DNA of 6,862 nucleotides from Planctomycetota bacterium (GTDB lineage: Bacteria > Planctomycetota > Brocadiia > SM23-32), in assembly GCA_018400625.1 (NCBI GenBank), contig JAGYMJ010000675.1:1-6862 (forward strand), given 5' to 3'. This document shows positions 5,709 to 6,862 of the stretch, in pieces (the stretch's first letter is position 1; each line of letters begins with the position of its first letter). The position numbers were made by a program, and so were the translations under genes. The notes below the pieces were generated by a model. That model was not told the origin of the DNA. It saw only the letters and a program-made list of their open reading frames with translations, and did no database searches.

Positions 5709-6677
5709 ATGCGTTCAGTTACAAAATTGATAATAATTGTTGCAGCTATATTCTGCGTTTTTGTAATCATGACTCTTATCCAGCCCAAATCTACATCCGG
5801 TGTGGAACGCCGTCTTAACCTGGGGGGAACTATGATTTGCTTCAATGCGTTGAGAGCCGCCGACCTCGATCTTTATGTCGAATACACCGGCACGGGGCTG
5901 GTTAACATCATGGAAGAAGAAGCAATTGCTGATCCGGATGAAGCTTATAAGGTAGTGGCTGACACATTCGAAGAGGAGTATGGTCTGATATGGCTCGAAC
6001 CGCTCGGGTTTAACAACACATACACATTAACCATGAGGCGTGGACATGCTGAAGAACTGGGAATTGAAACTATCAGTGATTTAGCGGAACATATAAACCA
6101 AAAAGGCGCAGAGATCAATGCTGGGTTTGATGCCGAGTTCATTGAACGCTCAGACGGCTATCCCGGCCTGAGCGAACATTACGGGCTCGAAATCTCCGGC
6201 TCTATCAGGCAAATGGACCCTGGTTTGATGTACAGGGCCGCAAGGGATGGAGATGTTGACGTTATTAACGCATTCGCTACAGACGGAAGAATCGAAGCCT
6301 ACGATCTTCTTGTGCTTGAAGACGATAAACAGTTTTTCCCTCCTTATTATGCTGCTCCCCTGGTAAGAGAAGACACTCTGAACCTTAACCCATGGCTCAG
6401 GGAAGTCCTGAATAAGCCCGCCGGGCTGCTTTCGGATGATTTGATGAGAGAAATGAATTACAGGGTGGATGAAGAAAATGAACGCGCAATTGATGTGGCA
6501 AAGGATTTCTTGTTGGAACACGATTTGATTGAACCGGAGCCCGTAGCTCAATATGCATTCCAAGACACTCTTACCGTTGGCAGCAAGCATTTTACCGAAC
6601 AAGAAATCCTGGGGGAAATGATGGCGCTGCTTATTGAACATTATACAGGTGCTATGGAAGAAAACGATTCAGAATAA
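5709..6677 (+). CDS. Circularly permuted glycine-betaine/choline-type ABC substrate-binding protein (ProX/OpuCC/OsmF family)
   Basis: A 322-residue envelope protein predicted to bind quaternary-amine solutes for an ABC importer. Residues 7-24 are a hydrophobic export or anchor segment without a clear lipobox or AxA site. The rest follows the OpuCC/OsmF family closely: VERRLNLGGT (32-41), DLYVEYTGTG (54-63), PLGFNNTY (98-105), RSDGYPGLSEHYGL (147-160), MDPGLMYRA (169-177), INAFATDGRIEAYDL (186-200), FFPPYYAAPLVRED (209-222). The segment that normally opens the mature family, with its ligand-contacting lysine, is missing at the N-terminus. It appears as TVGSKHFTEQEILGEM (289-304, K293) and runs to residue 314 near the C-terminus. 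A linker of about 15 residues (EPEPVAQYAFQDT) joins the old ends. All family segments are present, in permuted order, so a working two-lobed binding fold is likely. No permease or ATPase gene is in the window. Truncation of a tandem-domain protein is the main alternative reading. Confidence 0.85.
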   Translation: MRSVTKLIIIVAAIFCVFVIMTLIQPKSTSGVERRLNLGGTMICFNALRAADLDLYVEYTGTGLVNIMEEEAIADPDEAYKVVADTFEEEYGLIWLEPLGFNNTYTLTMRRGHAEELGIETISDLAEHINQKGAEINAGFDAEFIERSDGYPGLSEHYGLEISGSIRQMDPGLMYRAARDGDVDVINAFATDGRIEAYDLLVLEDDKQFFPPYYAAPLVREDTLNLNPWLREVLNKPAGLLSDDLMREMNYRVDEENERAIDVAKDFLLEHDLIEPEPVAQYAFQDTLTVGSKHFTEQEILGEMMALLIEHYTGAMEENDSE

Positions 6678-6731
6678 TCGATTTTCTCCTATACCTTGCC
6701 AACAGTGGTTTATCGGCGCGCGGGAGGCGGA

Positions 6732-6780
6732 AGAAAAGGAACTTTTCTGAACGTAGTTTCAGACTTCCTGACTCGAAGGA
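6732..6780 (+). other. Three tandem hairpins downstream of the binding-protein gene
   Basis: AGAAAAG-GAA-CTTTTCT (6732-6748, 7 bp), CTGAA with TTCAG (6747-6762, 5 bp) and CTTCCT with AGGAAG (6764-6780, 6 bp, 7-nt loop) lie end to end. None is followed by a long T-run. They may form a 3' untranslated structure, attenuate transcription into downstream genes, or be part of an RNA gene continuing to the window edge. Confidence 0.4.
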
Positions 6781-6798
6781 AGCGACATATGATCGCCT

Positions 6799-6831
6799 GG
6801 AAGTAAGTCCTCAGTGAACCCCGTGGCATCC
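6799..6831 (+). repeat. Intergenic direct repeat, copy B
   Basis: Second copy of the element at 5568-5600, same orientation, 1,231 nt downstream. It has T where copy A has C in GTAAGTCCTCAG[C/T]GAAC and keeps the CGTnGC tail. Together the two copies bracket the permuted binding-protein gene. Confidence 0.65.
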
Positions 6832-6853
6832 CCACCGTGCCTTGTGCCGGTGG
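6832..6853 (+). other. Hairpin attached to repeat copy B
   Basis: CCACCG (6832-6837) pairs with CGGTGG (6848-6853) around a 10-nt apex in which GC/GC can add two pairs around CTTGT. CAT/ATG may extend the base past an internal loop. The 3' arm CCGGTGG is shared with the copy A hairpin although the rest of the stem differs, suggesting one element family with a variable stem. The window ends 9 nt later. Confidence 0.5.
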
Positions 6854-6862
6854 AATGAAGAT

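Larger units (their letters stand above)
6678..6862. other. Gene-free, structured spacer after the binding-protein gene
   Basis: I find no convincing gene in these 185 nt up to the window end. The stretch holds three consecutive hairpins (6732-6780), then repeat copy B and its hairpin. The binding-protein frame stays open for about 42 codons after its stop but shows no family resemblance. Confidence 0.5.

Noticed and set aside
5701..5730. Nine-codon frame starting at ATG 5701 as a leader peptide
   Set aside because: No spacing to the Shine-Dalgarno and no meaningful codon pattern; chance overlap with the real start is enough.
6678..6806. Readthrough extension of the binding protein after its stop
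   Set aside because: The roughly 42 open codons do not resemble the binding-protein family or a permease and are rich in hairpin sequence.
5568..6831. Integron attC sites around the binding-protein gene
   Set aside because: The repeats lack the paired RYYYAAC/GTTRRRY core sites, and no integrase is in view.

Overview
The window looks like bacterial chromosomal DNA. Most genes have strong purine-rich Shine-Dalgarno sequences 6-9 nt before ATG, spacers are short, promoters resemble sigma-70 sites, and the families are all bacterial. An exported TPR protein and a betaine-type binding protein with an N-terminal hydrophobic segment fit a diderm bacterium, but nothing here fixes the lineage. I see no rRNA, tRNA, CRISPR array or transposase. 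Protein-coding sequence is fairly GC-rich; the spacers around the toxin-antitoxin pair are clearly AT-rich.

Layout. (1) 1-228, + strand: the last 75 residues of a beta-hydroxyacid dehydrogenase of the GarR/MmsB type. (2) 417-1233, - strand: a two-gene MntA/HepT toxin-antitoxin module. The nucleotidyltransferase antitoxin comes first and the HEPN toxin overlaps it by 8 nt. It has its own promoter at 1333-1361 and a palindrome over the mntA start codon. (3) 1609-2709, +: a secreted tetratricopeptide-repeat protein. (4) 2871-4130 and 4175-5554, +: a Gfo/Idh/MocA oxidoreductase and a class-III PLP aminotransferase, 44 nt apart with near-identical translation starts, probably one operon with a promoter at 2804-2832. 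(5) 5709-6677, +: a glycine-betaine/choline-type (ProX/OpuCC/OsmF) substrate-binding protein. (6) 6678-6862: a gene-free, hairpin-rich spacer.

The most notable observation is the binding protein. Its family normally begins the mature chain with the strand-helix segment containing VGSKxFTEQ and continues into VERRLNLGGT. Here the chain starts, after its membrane segment, directly at VERRLNLGGT, and the VGSKHFTEQ segment is the C-terminus (residues 290-314). Nothing appears lost, so this reads as a natural circular permutation. The gene is also flanked by two direct copies of a short intergenic element (5568-5600 and 6799-6831), each followed by a hairpin with a shared CCGGTGG arm.

How the genes work together is only partly clear. 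The oxidoreductase and aminotransferase are suited to oxidising a hydroxyl to a carbonyl and exchanging carbonyl and amine on a small metabolite. The binding protein would capture a quaternary-amine osmolyte or related compound. No permease or ATPase is inside the window, so the transporter is incomplete here. The toxin-antitoxin module is an independent accessory insertion.
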